The translations under genes were made by a program, and so were the position numbers. The notes under the pieces were generated by a model. The model did not search any database and was not told where the DNA came from. It saw only the letters and a list, made by a program, of their open reading frames with translations. From a bacterium (lineage in GTDB: Bacteria; UBP15; UBA6099): a DNA stretch of 64,000 bases. Of this stretch, positions 34,376 to 44,800 are shown one piece after another; the stretch's first letter is position 1; each line of letters starts with the position of its first letter. Location of the stretch: NCBI GenBank assembly GCA_029564595.1, contig JAKQPS010000001.1, positions 1 to 64,000 on the forward strand. The letters are read 5' to 3'.

Positions 34376-35587
34376 ATGGACATAATTACTGGAAATGCGG
34401 TTGTAGGAGAAAACTATTTATCGACAAGGAAATTTCTGGTCGATGATCTACGTGATTATTTGCTCAAAGGAAAGTCTGTCCTTATCGATTCTCCGCGAAG
34501 ATTTGGCAAAACCAGTGTGATTAAAGAGCTTGCTTTCCAAGAAGAATCTCAAAACAACATAAAGGTTCTATTTTTAGATATTGAATCAGAAAAGACGGTT
34601 GTTGCTTTCTGCAAAGCTTTTTTTAGAAAAGCATTGAGTCTTTTCCCAACCAAAGAAAGGAATGAGCGCCTTAAAACATTTTTTGGCGACACTTGGAATA
34701 TGATCGCCGGCCGTGTGAAAAAAATAGGGGGTCATGAGTTTGAACTAGAATTGAGCGAAAAGACTAGGGATTATGATTTTGAAAAATGGAAAGAAGTTAT
34801 AAACGCGCTATTGTCAGGACGGCCAACCGGCGGAGAAAAAGTTGTTTTCGCGTTTGACGAGTTCCCGGATTTAATTCTCAGTCTGAAAGAAAACGCGGAT
34901 AGCGCGGCGGACTTCACAAGGGAAGCCGACAGCCTGCTTGCGTGGCTGCGTTCGCTGCGTCAAGAAAGCGGGCAGCACACCTTTGTCTTCTGTGGTTCTA
35001 TCAATCTTAATTACACACTTGACGCTATCAGCGCGCGTCACCGGATCAACGACCTTGAAAGGCTAGTCGTTCCCGTTATGGACAAAGGCGAAACAGAGAA
35101 ATTGCTCGCGACTCTTTTTTCATCGATCGACATAAACGTGGAGCCTGCCGCCATGGAATTTCTTTCGGGGATTTGTATGGGAGGGCCTCCTTATTACGGC
35201 CAAATAGTAGCAAAAGAATTTAAAAGCGGAAGAGTGAAAAGTATTGACGTGGAAACAGCGATGGGTTTAGTAGACAATATGATATGCGGTGAAAACCACG
35301 ACCTCCGCCATCTCAGGACTCGGATGAACAAGCTTTTTTCCTCTTCTGAGCTTATGGTGGCCAAACTCATACTTAAGGCATTATGCGGCGCTGAAGCTAT
35401 GCCCGAAAAAAGAATTTATGACGAATACATCAGTGGCAAATGCGACTATGAGCTGTTTGCCGCCATACTCGGCAGGCTGACACACGAGGGATATGTCATG
35501 CGCGAACCCGAAGCGGGAGGCGGAATCAGGTTCGTTTCGCCGCTTTTTAAAAAGTGGTGGGCGAGCAAGGAGGAGTCGCGACAATGA
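34376..35587 (+). CDS. P-loop ATPase with C-terminal winged-helix-like domain
   Basis: 403 residues. Walker A DSPRRFGKTS (38-47), Walker B VVFAFDEFPDL (156-166) and a sensor-1-like FVFCGSIN (203-210) fit the archaeal-ATPase group of AAA/STAND-related P-loop proteins. Residues 325-400 read as a winged-helix domain (SELMVAKLILKAL ... LFAAILGRLTHEGYVMRE). This type often acts as a regulated NTPase in signalling or conflict systems. It is the first gene of a two-gene unit: the next ATG overlaps its stop (ATGA). Composition is more AT-rich than flanking genes, suggesting acquisition. The promoter shows palindromes (34244-34315). Confidence 0.75.
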   Translation: MDIITGNAVVGENYLSTRKFLVDDLRDYLLKGKSVLIDSPRRFGKTSVIKELAFQEESQNNIKVLFLDIESEKTVVAFCKAFFRKALSLFPTKERNERLKTFFGDTWNMIAGRVKKIGGHEFELELSEKTRDYDFEKWKEVINALLSGRPTGGEKVVFAFDEFPDLILSLKENADSAADFTREADSLLAWLRSLRQESGQHTFVFCGSINLNYTLDAISARHRINDLERLVVPVMDKGETEKLLATLFSSIDINVEPAAMEFLSGICMGGPPYYGQIVAKEFKSGRVKSIDVETAMGLVDNMICGENHDLRHLRTRMNKLFSSSELMVAKLILKALCGAEAMPEKRIYDEYISGKCDYELFAAILGRLTHEGYVMREPEAGGGIRFVSPLFKKWWASKEESRQ

Positions 35588-38500
35588 ACAACAAATACAA
35601 TCCACGGCTGTCGAGCCATGAAGAATTAAAAAACTCCTTCGTCGGCAGAGATGAGATTTTTAAAGATCTGCTTGACGATATAAGGCTGTTCGAGGGCAAG
35701 TCTGTCAAACAGCATTGGATGTTCTATGGGCCGAGGGGAATAGGGAAATCTCACCTTCTTACGCTTGCTTATCATGAAGTCAGAGAAGACAAGGAGCTAA
35801 GTAAAATCTGGATTCCCGCGCTTCTTCCAGAGGAAATAAGGCTGGTTTCCGATCTTTCCAGTTTTTTGGAGAAAGTCCTGCGGGAGATCATAAAAGAACT
35901 TGAGGCGTCGGCGGACGGCAAGGAGTCGGCGTTGAAACTGGAAGAGGCCGTGAAGACAGTCAAGGGAAGTCTTAAGGGCAAAGAAAAAAGCTCTGATAGG
36001 GCGCGGAGTTATTTCGCCATCATAGACGAAATCTTTAGTGACGGCAGGAAGCGAATTCTGCTGCTTGCGGAGAACATGCAAGGAATTATCGGACGAAGGA
36101 TGAGCGTTGACGAGCAGAAGCATTTAAGGTCGTTTTTGCAGACGAGCGACGCGCTCATGCTTGTTGGAACAGCAACAACCGTCTTTAAGGAACTCACGGA
36201 TCACAGCCTGCCGTTTTACAATTTTTTCAGACTTGAACGGCTTGAGGAGCTTTCCCAGTCGGACATGAAAAAACTGGTGTTTAATGCGATAGATAGACAT
36301 GGGCGAATGGAGGAAAAAGACAAGGCGGCGCTGGCGCCGAAGCTTAACGCCGCGCACGCGCTTACCGGTGGCAACCCGAGAATGGCCGCATTCATGGCCG
36401 ACATCGTCTGTTGCGAGAACGTTGAGCCTATGCTGGATTTCATGATGAAGCTCATCGACGAAATCACTCCTTATTACGACGCAGTGTTTAAGGATGTGCC
36501 GGAGCATCAGAGGAACATTTTAGACGTCCTAGCCGAATATGAACCCGCTCAATCACCTGCGGATATAGCATCAAAGCTGGAAACCGGAAGCGAGGTGATA
36601 AGGAACTATCTCATCCCTCTAAAAGACAACGGATATGTTCGCCTCGCCTTCTCCGACGGCAGATCGAACTATTACTGTTTGAATGAATATCTCTACAGGA
36701 TATTTCGTCAAACCAGAGGGGGGCATCCGAGGGACAGAGACCGCTGGGTCATCGAGTGGCTGTTTCTGCTTTATTCATTTGATGAAATTTCTGCTATGAG
36801 AGACAACGTTTCACAAGGCGTTGTGCGCGTCAGAGACACGAATGTCATGAAGAAACTTCTCTCCGAAGCGGTGGAATACCGTAAAGCAAATCCTGTTGAT
36901 TGCGACAATATTGAAATGATTAAACGCATGGCGGCGGGGACTTCTGACAAAGCGGAAAAGACAGAGCCGACAATGACTCTTGTAATAGAACATATTAAGA
37001 AAAAGGAATTTGAACAAGCGTTGGAAGAGATGCTAATAATGGAACAAGAAGATGAAAACCATACAAATAATGCCATGTTCAACTATGTGCGGGCTACTTG
37101 TTTATTTTGTCTTGGGCGTCATCAAGAAGCGATCGAATCATTTGAGTTAGCTGCCGGGCAAGACTCGGATGCGCATAGAATATTTAGCGGCTGGGGGAGC
37201 AATCTTATAGCTTTAAACAGATATGAAGAAGCGATAGAGAAGTTTGAGATTGCCGCGAGGATTAACCCTGAGGATCATTCAATATATTCCGGTTGGGGGC
37301 ACAGTCTTGTGGCTTTAAAAAAGTATAAAGAGGCCGCTGAAAAGTTTGAGACTGCCGCGCGTTTGAACTCTGATGATTATATGACATACTCAGGCTGGGG
37401 GCACAGCCTAAAGGTTTTAAATATGAATGAAGAAGCAATTGAGAAGTTTGAGATTGCCGCGCGGTTGAATCCCGGTGATTATCTTTCATACTCCGGCTGG
37501 GGGCACAGCCTTGCGGCTTTAAACAGACATGAAGAAGCTATTGAGAAGTTTGAGACTACTGCGCGCCTGAATCCCGATGATTATATGACATATTCCAGTT
37601 GGGGACGTAGCCTAATGGCTTTAAACAGACATGAAGAAGCCTCTGACAAGTTTGAGATTGCCGCGCGTATTAATCCTAAAGATTTTTTAATATACACTGG
37701 CTGGGGACGCAGCCTAATGGCTTTAAACAGGAATATAGAAGCCATGGAGAAGTTTGAGACCGCTGCGCGCCTGAATCCCGATGAATATTTAATATATCTT
37801 GTCTGGGGTAATAGTCTTGCGGCCTTAATTAAGCATAAAGAAGCCATGGAGAAGTTTGAGACCGCTGCGCGCCTGAATTCCGATGAATATTTGATATATC
37901 TTGTCTGGGGTAATAGTCTTGCGGCCTTAATAAGGCATGAAGAAGCTGTAGAGAAATTTGAGAATGCTGCGCGTTTAAACTCCGATGATTATATGACATA
38001 TTCCGGCTGGGGGCACAGCCTTGCAGCTTTAAACAGGCATGAAGAAGCTATTGAGAAGTTTGAGACTACTGCGCGCCTGAATCCCGATGATTATATGACA
38101 TACTCCAGTTGGGGACGTAGCCTAATGGCCTTAAACAGGCATGAAGAAGCAGCAGGAAAGTTTGAGATTGCCGAGAAATTAAACTCTGATTTCAATAACT
38201 TTACTGACCTAGCGTTATGTCAAATACAGATGGAGAGGTATGACGAAGCAACCCTTTCTTTAATCAGGGCATACAATTTGGAAACGCGCATAACAATATC
38301 CGGGATGCTGGAAGAAACGGCCGCGAAGCTGAATCCCGAAGAATATATCAGGATGTTTTATTCGAAGGTAGAGGGAGAGAGGTTCACGGATGAGGAGTTG
38401 TGCGCGCTTCTTGCGGCGACGGACAGGTTTGAGGCCGCAACGGACTGCTTAGCTAATCTTCGGGAAAAGTATCTGGTGAAGAAGGAGAACAATAAAAAGG

Positions 38501-38919
38501 ATTTAACGCTGTTGACAGGGTTGTTGAAAATGCAACTCTTCACCAAGCTTGCACGAGGCAAAGGGGCGGAGGCTTTGCGCGTCGTCGATTTGATTGTTGC
38601 GGCTCTGAAATATTACGGTGAAAATAATAAAGATGATAAAAATGAGAAAGAAGAAGAGATCCGCTTAATCACGTTTCGAGTCATTCTGCTTCATGCGGCG
38701 GGAAAATCTACGGAGAAAGATTCGGTTAATGTCATAGCGAGGTTCAAGGAAGCGCGAAATGATGGGTTGCCGTGGTCTGAAAGCCTTGAGATTGTGTTCA
38801 AGTGCATTACCGAGCCGAAAACATTAGAAGCAAAAAAAGCAATGGCGGACAAGGCGATAAGAGCGATTGTGAAAATCATCCGAAAACAAGCGAAAGAACT
38901 AGAATTCGCTGAAATATAG
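35584..38919 (+). CDS. Large P-loop ATPase with tandem TPR array
   Basis: 1111 residues from the ATG overlapping the upstream stop (ATGA), with an AAGGAGGAG site. The N-terminal ATPase (about 15-330) has Walker A GPRGIGKS (49-56). The expected Walker B reads RILLLAEN (157-164), so the first acidic position is Ala and an Asn follows the Glu; hydrolysis may be weak. LMLVGTAT (191-198) is the sensor-like strand and GGNPRMAAFM a sensor-2-like motif. A winged helix follows (about 315-385, ILDVLAEYEPAQSPADIASKL). Residues 497-870 are 11 or so 34-residue TPRs of the pattern YSGWGxSLxALNRxEEAIEKFExAARLNPDD. The C terminus is helical. The architecture resembles STAND NTPases, where TPRs sense a ligand. 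Function unknown. Confidence 0.78.
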   Translation: MNNKYNPRLSSHEELKNSFVGRDEIFKDLLDDIRLFEGKSVKQHWMFYGPRGIGKSHLLTLAYHEVREDKELSKIWIPALLPEEIRLVSDLSSFLEKVLREIIKELEASADGKESALKLEEAVKTVKGSLKGKEKSSDRARSYFAIIDEIFSDGRKRILLLAENMQGIIGRRMSVDEQKHLRSFLQTSDALMLVGTATTVFKELTDHSLPFYNFFRLERLEELSQSDMKKLVFNAIDRHGRMEEKDKAALAPKLNAAHALTGGNPRMAAFMADIVCCENVEPMLDFMMKLIDEITPYYDAVFKDVPEHQRNILDVLAEYEPAQSPADIASKLETGSEVIRNYLIPLKDNGYVRLAFSDGRSNYYCLNEYLYRIFRQTRGGHPRDRDRWVIEWLFLLYSFDEISAMRDNVSQGVVRVRDTNVMKKLLSEAVEYRKANPVDCDNIEMIKRMAAGTSDKAEKTEPTMTLVIEHIKKKEFEQALEEMLIMEQEDENHTNNAMFNYVRATCLFCLGRHQEAIESFELAAGQDSDAHRIFSGWGSNLIALNRYEEAIEKFEIAARINPEDHSIYSGWGHSLVALKKYKEAAEKFETAARLNSDDYMTYSGWGHSLKVLNMNEEAIEKFEIAARLNPGDYLSYSGWGHSLAALNRHEEAIEKFETTARLNPDDYMTYSSWGRSLMALNRHEEASDKFEIAARINPKDFLIYTGWGRSLMALNRNIEAMEKFETAARLNPDEYLIYLVWGNSLAALIKHKEAMEKFETAARLNSDEYLIYLVWGNSLAALIRHEEAVEKFENAARLNSDDYMTYSGWGHSLAALNRHEEAIEKFETTARLNPDDYMTYSSWGRSLMALNRHEEAAGKFEIAEKLNSDFNNFTDLALCQIQMERYDEATLSLIRAYNLETRITISGMLEETAAKLNPEEYIRMFYSKVEGERFTDEELCALLAATDRFEAATDCLANLREKYLVKKENNKKDLTLLTGLLKMQLFTKLARGKGAEALRVVDLIVAALKYYGENNKDDKNEKEEEIRLITFRVILLHAAGKSTEKDSVNVIARFKEARNDGLPWSESLEIVFKCITEPKTLEAKKAMADKAIRAIVKIIRKQAKELEFAEI
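37075..38195 (+). repeat. Tandem 102-bp repeats coding for TPRs
   Basis: Eleven units of 34 codons, several nearly identical at the base level. Units 5-6 and units 10-11 are almost the same pair (SGWGHSLAALNRHEEAIEK, then SSWGRSLMALNRHEEA), pointing to a recent two-unit duplication. Units 7-9 share a different variant (YLVWGNSLAAL). Confidence 0.85.
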
Positions 38920-39179
38920 AATACTGGTTACAATAATATTTTTATGAATGGTCGCCATAGGTGTTAAGAGAAAACTGCATTGTTGTGAGATTGATACAAG
39001 TAAACTTATATATTATTGCGGGTACGGGAAAATGGGTTCCCGCTTTCGCGGGAATGACAACAAAATAATAAAGGAATGTCGGTGATTCTTTATAACCACA
39101 AAGACACAGAGGCACAAAGAAATTAAAACGAAATTGCCAAGAAGAATGAAGGGCGAGATGCTGTGAGAAGAGTTCGGGG
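38920..39179. other. Intergenic region with REP-like and simple dispersed repeats
   Basis: Contains the TTCCCGC-TTTC-GCGGGAA hairpin at 39037-39054 and, at 39094-39124, the sequence ACCACAAAGACACAGAGGCA, which continues ACAAAGAAATT and resembles a widely dispersed bacterial repeat. No gene is visible. It marks the right border of the AT-rich ATPase island. Confidence 0.65.
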
Positions 39180-40277
39180 TTAAGGCAGCCAAACGGGGGG
39201 TGAAGCTGCAGCGGAGGCTCCGACTATGGCGGGGAAGGTCGGGACGCTTTCGTCGGATAGTTTTACCCAGATGTTTCCCAGATATGTGAAGACGAAAGAA
39301 TCGTCGTCCCGGCCCCATGCTAGGGAATCAAACTGTATGGTCGCGCCTGCGGGCGATTTGAAAGCGTTTTTCGATGTTTCCCCGGAAGCGACATCCGCGA
39401 CGTAAAACAAACCGTCGGCGGAACGCTCGTCGTAAACGAGAATTTTTTTGCCGGTGGGTGAAAAGCTGAATGCCGCGCCCCGCATCGCCGCGAAAGACGG
39501 CGTTCCTCCGTTTTCATCCGATGGCTTCAACGGAATGAAAACGCTTGAGACTTCGCCGCCGGAAGGGGCGGCGCGGTCGAAGCACAGCCGGGGAGAGCCG
39601 TCTCCCGGCGGGCATTTTTTGAGAGCCACCCAAAGCGAACCGTCTGCGGGATTCCACGCGGCGGAATGAAAGTCGGAGGTCAGCCGGGGAGCGAAAGACG
39701 AACCGTCGGAAGTAATGACAATCAGCAACTTGCGTTCCAAGTTCGAGAGCGAGATTAGGACTATGGCGGCGGCGGACGCGTCGGGCGACAGCGCCGGGCG
39801 GGCGAGAGCGTCCGGCGTTGAGTAAACCGCCCTCGGTTTTTCCTGCGAAAAATTGTAGATAGAGAGTTTAGAGACAGTCGCGCCGCGGTCAATGAAGGCC
39901 AGAGCGCCGCCGGAATGCGCGGCGGACGGCTGAGCGCCCGGAAAGAGCGCGGAGACTCCGGTCTCGGCTGGCCTAGAACGAGACAGAGTCCGGCCCGCCG
40001 CTTCGAACACAATCTCTCCTTTGATGTTTTTCCGCAAATCGAACAGCGTCGAGGCGCTGAACCCTGTTTCGTCGGAATGAATGTCGTCCATCCCCGCTAG
40101 CATTTCGACTAGTTCCTCGGAAGGAAGCGGCAGGGGGGACAGAGACCATTCTGCGGCGGGGAGAGAAAGGAGCGCGGGGCGGTCAGCGTCTTCAACCGCG
40201 GATGCGCGAAAAGCCGCAACGCCGATTATAGCCGCAAGCGAGAGCGCGATGATGAGTTTTCCGGATGCGATAGCCAC
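39180..40277 (-). CDS. Exported beta-propeller-like protein
   Basis: 365 residues with a signal peptide (LIIALSLAAIIGVAAFRASA). The body has repeated strand patterns of TolB/WD40-like propellers: GGALAFIDRGATVSKLSIYN, LARPALSPDASAAAIVLI, FSFSPTGKKILVYDE, FDSLAWGRDDDSFVFTYLGN. It is probably periplasmic. It is the second gene of a two-gene minus-strand unit with 40303-41628 (25-base gap). The role is unknown. Confidence 0.65.
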   Translation of the reverse strand: MAIASGKLIIALSLAAIIGVAAFRASAVEDADRPALLSLPAAEWSLSPLPLPSEELVEMLAGMDDIHSDETGFSASTLFDLRKNIKGEIVFEAAGRTLSRSRPAETGVSALFPGAQPSAAHSGGALAFIDRGATVSKLSIYNFSQEKPRAVYSTPDALARPALSPDASAAAIVLISLSNLERKLLIVITSDGSSFAPRLTSDFHSAAWNPADGSLWVALKKCPPGDGSPRLCFDRAAPSGGEVSSVFIPLKPSDENGGTPSFAAMRGAAFSFSPTGKKILVYDERSADGLFYVADVASGETSKNAFKSPAGATIQFDSLAWGRDDDSFVFTYLGNIWVKLSDESVPTFPAIVGASAAASPPVWLP

Positions 40278-40302
40278 GCGCGCCTCCGGGGCCGAGACCC
40301 CG

Positions 40303-41628
40303 TCAGAACATTGTCACTGTGTTTGCGATCATCTTGTATTCGGGGAATATCCTTGCGAAATCCGGTTCGAGACTGTTGAACGAAATGATGTACTCGATGC
40401 CGTTGGAAATGACGATAATCATGTATTGTTTGGAGACGAGTTTGGAAGGTTGGGCGTCGGGGCCGGAGCCGCCGGGCGCGGCCGTTTTGATGATATTTGC
40501 ATATTCGTGCGTCGAGATAATTTCCTGCGCCGGAAGCCCCTGATGCGCGATGGCTTTGCGGCTGACGATGTTGTATCCCGCAGACATGAGCATCTGGACG
40601 CTGTTTTCGATGTGTGCCTCGACGGACATCGAGGCGGACGAAGCGGAGAGAGAGCGGCACACGATGTTAAGCCCGGAGCCTGAGCCGGGGTCGGGCGGCG
40701 ATTTTTCTATGGCAAGGTGGAGCGAGTTTTGAGACTTGCGGACGGAGTACCGCCACGACGCGTCCGGCTTGCGCGCGGAAAACCGCCAGTGGTAGTCGAT
40801 ATAAAGGTTTTCGTCCGCTTCCGCCGCCGCCGGAGGAGCCAGAGGATTGCCGCCGCCGCCGGGCTGGTACGCGGGTTGCGGCAACGCCCGGTCGATGTAC
40901 AGCAGCCTGTGCAACTCGCGGAACTTCTCGTTCGACACGACGGATTTCACATCGCCCTTCTCATACGCCGACAAGATATCCTTGACCCCGTCGAAACCGG
41001 GGCCGAGTTCGACGGACTTTCGGAAGTGCCTCAACGCCATTTTCTCGAACCGTTCGGCGCCCTCTTCAGAGACGCCCTTCATGTTGTTCCTCAGCCGGTC
41101 GTATCCCACGCCGATTAGGAAAGAGATGTCCGCCATCGCGGAGCCTGAAAGGCCCTCCGCTTTTTCCGCGCCCCGGATTGCCGAGTTGAAATAGTAATCC
41201 ACCCTCTCTACGCAGTCGAAACTGAAACCGGAGGGATTGGTGGCGTAGGAAAGCTGTAGGGCGGCGGACACCGGGCAGACATCGATGTAGCTGTACGCTA
41301 TCGCCACGAGGAAAAGAACTCGGTCTTTCGCGTTGGGAACCGTTTTGACGACCATTTCGAGGTTGGCGAACGCGCGGTGCGCCCGCGCGATGGTCTCCAT
41401 GTTTCCGTCAGCCGTTCCTTTGAGAGCTATTCCGTTCACATATTCGATTTCGCGCGCGACGTCCTCCGAGCGGGGAACCTGCGCCCCGGCGGAAGCGGCG
41501 AAAACGACTGCCAGAGCCAAGAACGCGCAGAGCGTCCGCGCGCCCGCCGCAAAGCGGCGCGCCTCCCGCGCGGGAGCGCCTTTCAAGCATGTCCGACAAC
41601 CGCGTTTCAGCATTTCTTTTTCCCGCAT
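40303..41628 (-). CDS. Exported helical-repeat protein
   Basis: 441 residues, with a signal segment (LCAFLALAVVFAASAGAQ) after a longer basic N terminus; the first Met may be too early. The middle has paired helices (TPR-like: IARAHRAFANLEMVVKTV, RFEKMALRHFRKSVELGP) and then a Pro/Gly linker near residues 255-275. The C-terminal part is a beta-rich domain (YHWRFSARKPDASWRYSV ... MIIVISNGIEYIISF). I do not recognise a family. First gene of the unit with the propeller-like protein. Confidence 0.6.
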   Translation of the reverse strand: MREKEMLKRGCRTCLKGAPAREARRFAAGARTLCAFLALAVVFAASAGAQVPRSEDVAREIEYVNGIALKGTADGNMETIARAHRAFANLEMVVKTVPNAKDRVLFLVAIAYSYIDVCPVSAALQLSYATNPSGFSFDCVERVDYYFNSAIRGAEKAEGLSGSAMADISFLIGVGYDRLRNNMKGVSEEGAERFEKMALRHFRKSVELGPGFDGVKDILSAYEKGDVKSVVSNEKFRELHRLLYIDRALPQPAYQPGGGGNPLAPPAAAEADENLYIDYHWRFSARKPDASWRYSVRKSQNSLHLAIEKSPPDPGSGSGLNIVCRSLSASSASMSVEAHIENSVQMLMSAGYNIVSRKAIAHQGLPAQEIISTHEYANIIKTAAPGGSGPDAQPSKLVSKQYMIIVISNGIEYIISFNSLEPDFARIFPEYKMIANTVTMF

Positions 41629-41881
41629 AAATCGAGATTCATTCTAAATTAAACAAAAATATTTTACAATTGCCGAGTAAACCGCCCGCTCGCCATGAAA
41701 GACACTCCGCAATAGCAAACAGGCTCAGGGCTATTGCCCGGATTAACCCCGGCAGGCGCGGAGAGCTTCGGCTCCCGGCGTCGCGGCATCCAGACAACCC
41801 CGGATTCCAACGGCGGATTCGGGTGATTGTCGAGGAGGAGCGACCCGGCGGGGCTTCCGGCGAACATGACAACACGCCGCG
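41629..41881. other. Intergenic region, no feature recognised
   Basis: A GC-rich stretch between two minus-strand genes, with a few palindromic GGATTC/GAATCC-like words but no gene, tRNA or clear terminator. Confidence 0.4.
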
Positions 41882-44800
41882 TTATTCTTCGGTTTGCCGG
41901 TCTCCGAGGTTGCCGTATCTGTGATAGTTGTTGCTGACGCTCTGTTCGCGCATATGCCAGACAAGCTCGATGCGGCCGTCCATCATGACTGGCGTCCGGG
42001 CGACGCACAAACCGGTCTCCGCCGCCGCCGAAAGTATTAGAATGGGGGCGCGGTCCGGCGCCGCGTATCTTATCCGGTCTATCGAGCGGTCGAAAATCAT
42101 TCTGGCCGCGTCTCCGTCGCTATGTTCGCAGAAAGTGATTCTCCCTCCCAGCGTTGAAGCGAGGTCGGCCGCTATCGACGCCGTCTCCGGGTCCATTCCT
42201 TCGGGCTTGCTGACTATGACCGAGCAACCGGCGATCCTTGCCGCGCATATCCGCGCGGCTATGTCGAAATTCGAATCATCCGGATGCAGCCGTATCATCA
42301 TTTTCTCGACAGGCAGGTATCTCCTGAAATTGTCCTGTCCGCGCAATTTGAAATGGTCATGAGTCTGGTAGAACTCCTCTATCGCCGCCAAGTGGCAGCT
42401 TCTGGCGGACGCGAGTATCTTCTCCGCCTCCCACATTGGGATCCTGTTAAGTTTCCCCATTTCGAGGACGGCGGCGACGTACTTTTCGAGTTGAGGATCG
42501 GCAAGGTATTCGCTTCCGTCCGGCAGATCGGTCTCCTTGAAATCCATGAACAGAGCCGCGTAGTTCGGGCCGCCCGCTTTCACCCCCGGGCCGAACGCGG
42601 ATTTGCCCATGCCGCCGAACGGCTGCCTCAGCACGACCGCCCCCGTGGTTCCCCGGTTGATGTACAGATTCCCGGCGGCCACATGCTCTTTCCAGTATTC
42701 GCACTCCCTCTCGTCGAGGCTTTCTATCCCGGACGTCAGGCCGTATCCCGTCATGTGAATCAGGGACACCGCTTCGGCGAGGTTTTCGGCTTTCATCACC
42801 GAGAGAACAGGGCCGAACAGCTCTGTCATATGAGAGTGCGCGCCGGGAGCGACGTTCCACTTCACTCCGGGCGACCACAGGCAAGGATTGCCGTCCGCCG
42901 GTCTCGGCTCGACCGCCCATTCCTCGCCCGGCTCAAGAGACGCGAGCGCCTTTTTCAAGTCGCCCGAAGGCGGTCTTATCATCGGTCCGACTTTTGTTTC
43001 CAGCCGCCACGCCGGCCCGACCTTGAGGCTCTTCACCGCGTCCTCCAACTGCCGCCTGAACAACTCGTCATCGAACACTTCCTCTTCAAGTATCAGCAGC
43101 GACGTGGCCGAACACTTCTGGCCGCTGTGCCCGAACGCCGACTGGATCACGTTCTTTATCGCCTGATCCCGGTCGGACATCGCCGTCACTATCGTCGCGT
43201 TTTTTCCGCCCGTTTCCGCGTACAGAGTCATGTCCGGTTTCGCCTTGAGCATCCTGAAAGCGGTGTCCGTTCCGCCGGTTAGTATCACGGCGTCCACATC
43301 CGGGTGAGAGGCGAGTTTCGCCCCCGCCGAGTTCCCTGAGCATGGCAAAAACTGCAAAGCGTTTTTGGACACGCCCGCCCGCCAGAAGCATTTGCACATC
43401 TCATACGCAGTCAGAGCCGTGTCCGACGCCGGTTTCAGTATCACGGTGTTGCCCGTCGCCAGCCCGGCGGCTACGCCTCCGCACGGTATCGCTATCGGGA
43501 AGTTCCACGGCGACACAACCGCGACGACTCCCTTTCCTGAACATTTCAGATTCTTTCTAGCCTCGAACATCTCCGCCGAGCGCGAGTAGTACTCGGCGAA
43601 ATCCACAGCCTCGGACACTTCGGGGTCGGATTCCGGAAGAATTTTGCCGCTTTCGGCTAGCGCGGCTCCCATAAGATCGGCCCGGGCCTTTCTAAGCTCC
43701 ATCGCCGCTTTCGCCAGAATCCGGCTTCTCTCTTCCACCGGCAGCGCGCGCCAGCCGTCCGGGTCGCCCTTCGCGGCCCGAACCGCCGCCTCCACATCCT
43801 CCCGCGTTCCCATCCTGAACCGCGCCACGACCACTCCCGGCCTCGACGGGTCCGTCGACTCGGCGATCTCGCGCCCATCGTATATCTCTTCTCCCGCGAC
43901 AACCAGCGGCAACTCGAACGCCTTGTCTCCGCACAGCGGTTGCCACTTGGCTACTATTCCCTCCGCCCACTTCTGGTTGGCCGGAAGCGAGAAATCGGTG
44001 TCCGGCTCGTTGACGAAACCGCCCGCGAGCCGCGCCCGCGCCGCTTCTTCATCGACTTCCTTGTTCCTGTCTTGTTTCCTTCGCGGCTCCGCGCTCGCCG
44101 TGTCCGCCATCCGCCATGAATCATAGAAATCCTTTTCCAGCTTGCGCCATTTCTCGTCGCCGACTTTGAGGTCGAATGAATGGCTAAGGAAGTTGCCCGG
44201 TCCCGTGTTTTCGTCCAGCCGCCGCGTAAGATATCCTATGGCGGATATGAAATCCTCCCTGCGCGTAGCCGGAGCGTATAGAAGAATCCTCTCGGTGACT
44301 TCGCTGATAGCGCGGCATATATGGTCCGCCATGCCTTCGAGCATCTCAAGCTGGACGCGCTCCATAGCGCCCCGATCAGACGCCAGAACGATGCCCAATG
44401 CGAGGTCGAAGAGGTTGTGCGACGCCACTCCGAGCCTGACTGACTCCCTGTTTTCTTCCTTCAGCCCTTCCAGCAGCATCCGCTTGAAATTCGCGTCCGA
44501 TTCGATCTTCAATTCATACTGCGGCACGGCCCAGTCTTTAATGCTCGATTCAGTTTTTTCAACTTCGAGGTTGGCTCCTTTGACGATGCGGATCGTGATG
44601 GGGCGTCCGCCCGCCGCTACCCGCTTGCGCGCCCATTCGTTCAACCTCAACTGCGTAAGGTAAGAATCCGGGATGTACGCCTGCAACACTATTCCGGCGG
44701 ACACATCCTTCATGCTCGGCCTGTCCAGCGTTCGCATGAAAGCCTCCGACGTCAGAAACATGTCCCGGTATTCCTCCATGTCGAGATAGACGAACTTCGG

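Noticed and set aside
37075-38195. Possible CRISPR or non-coding minisatellite
   Set aside because: Units are 102 bases, in frame, and encode regular TPR helices.
39013-39318. Short minus-strand frame at the right edge of the ATPase island
   Set aside because: It is built from the dispersed hairpin and the ACCACAAAGACACAGAGGC repeat, not a real gene.
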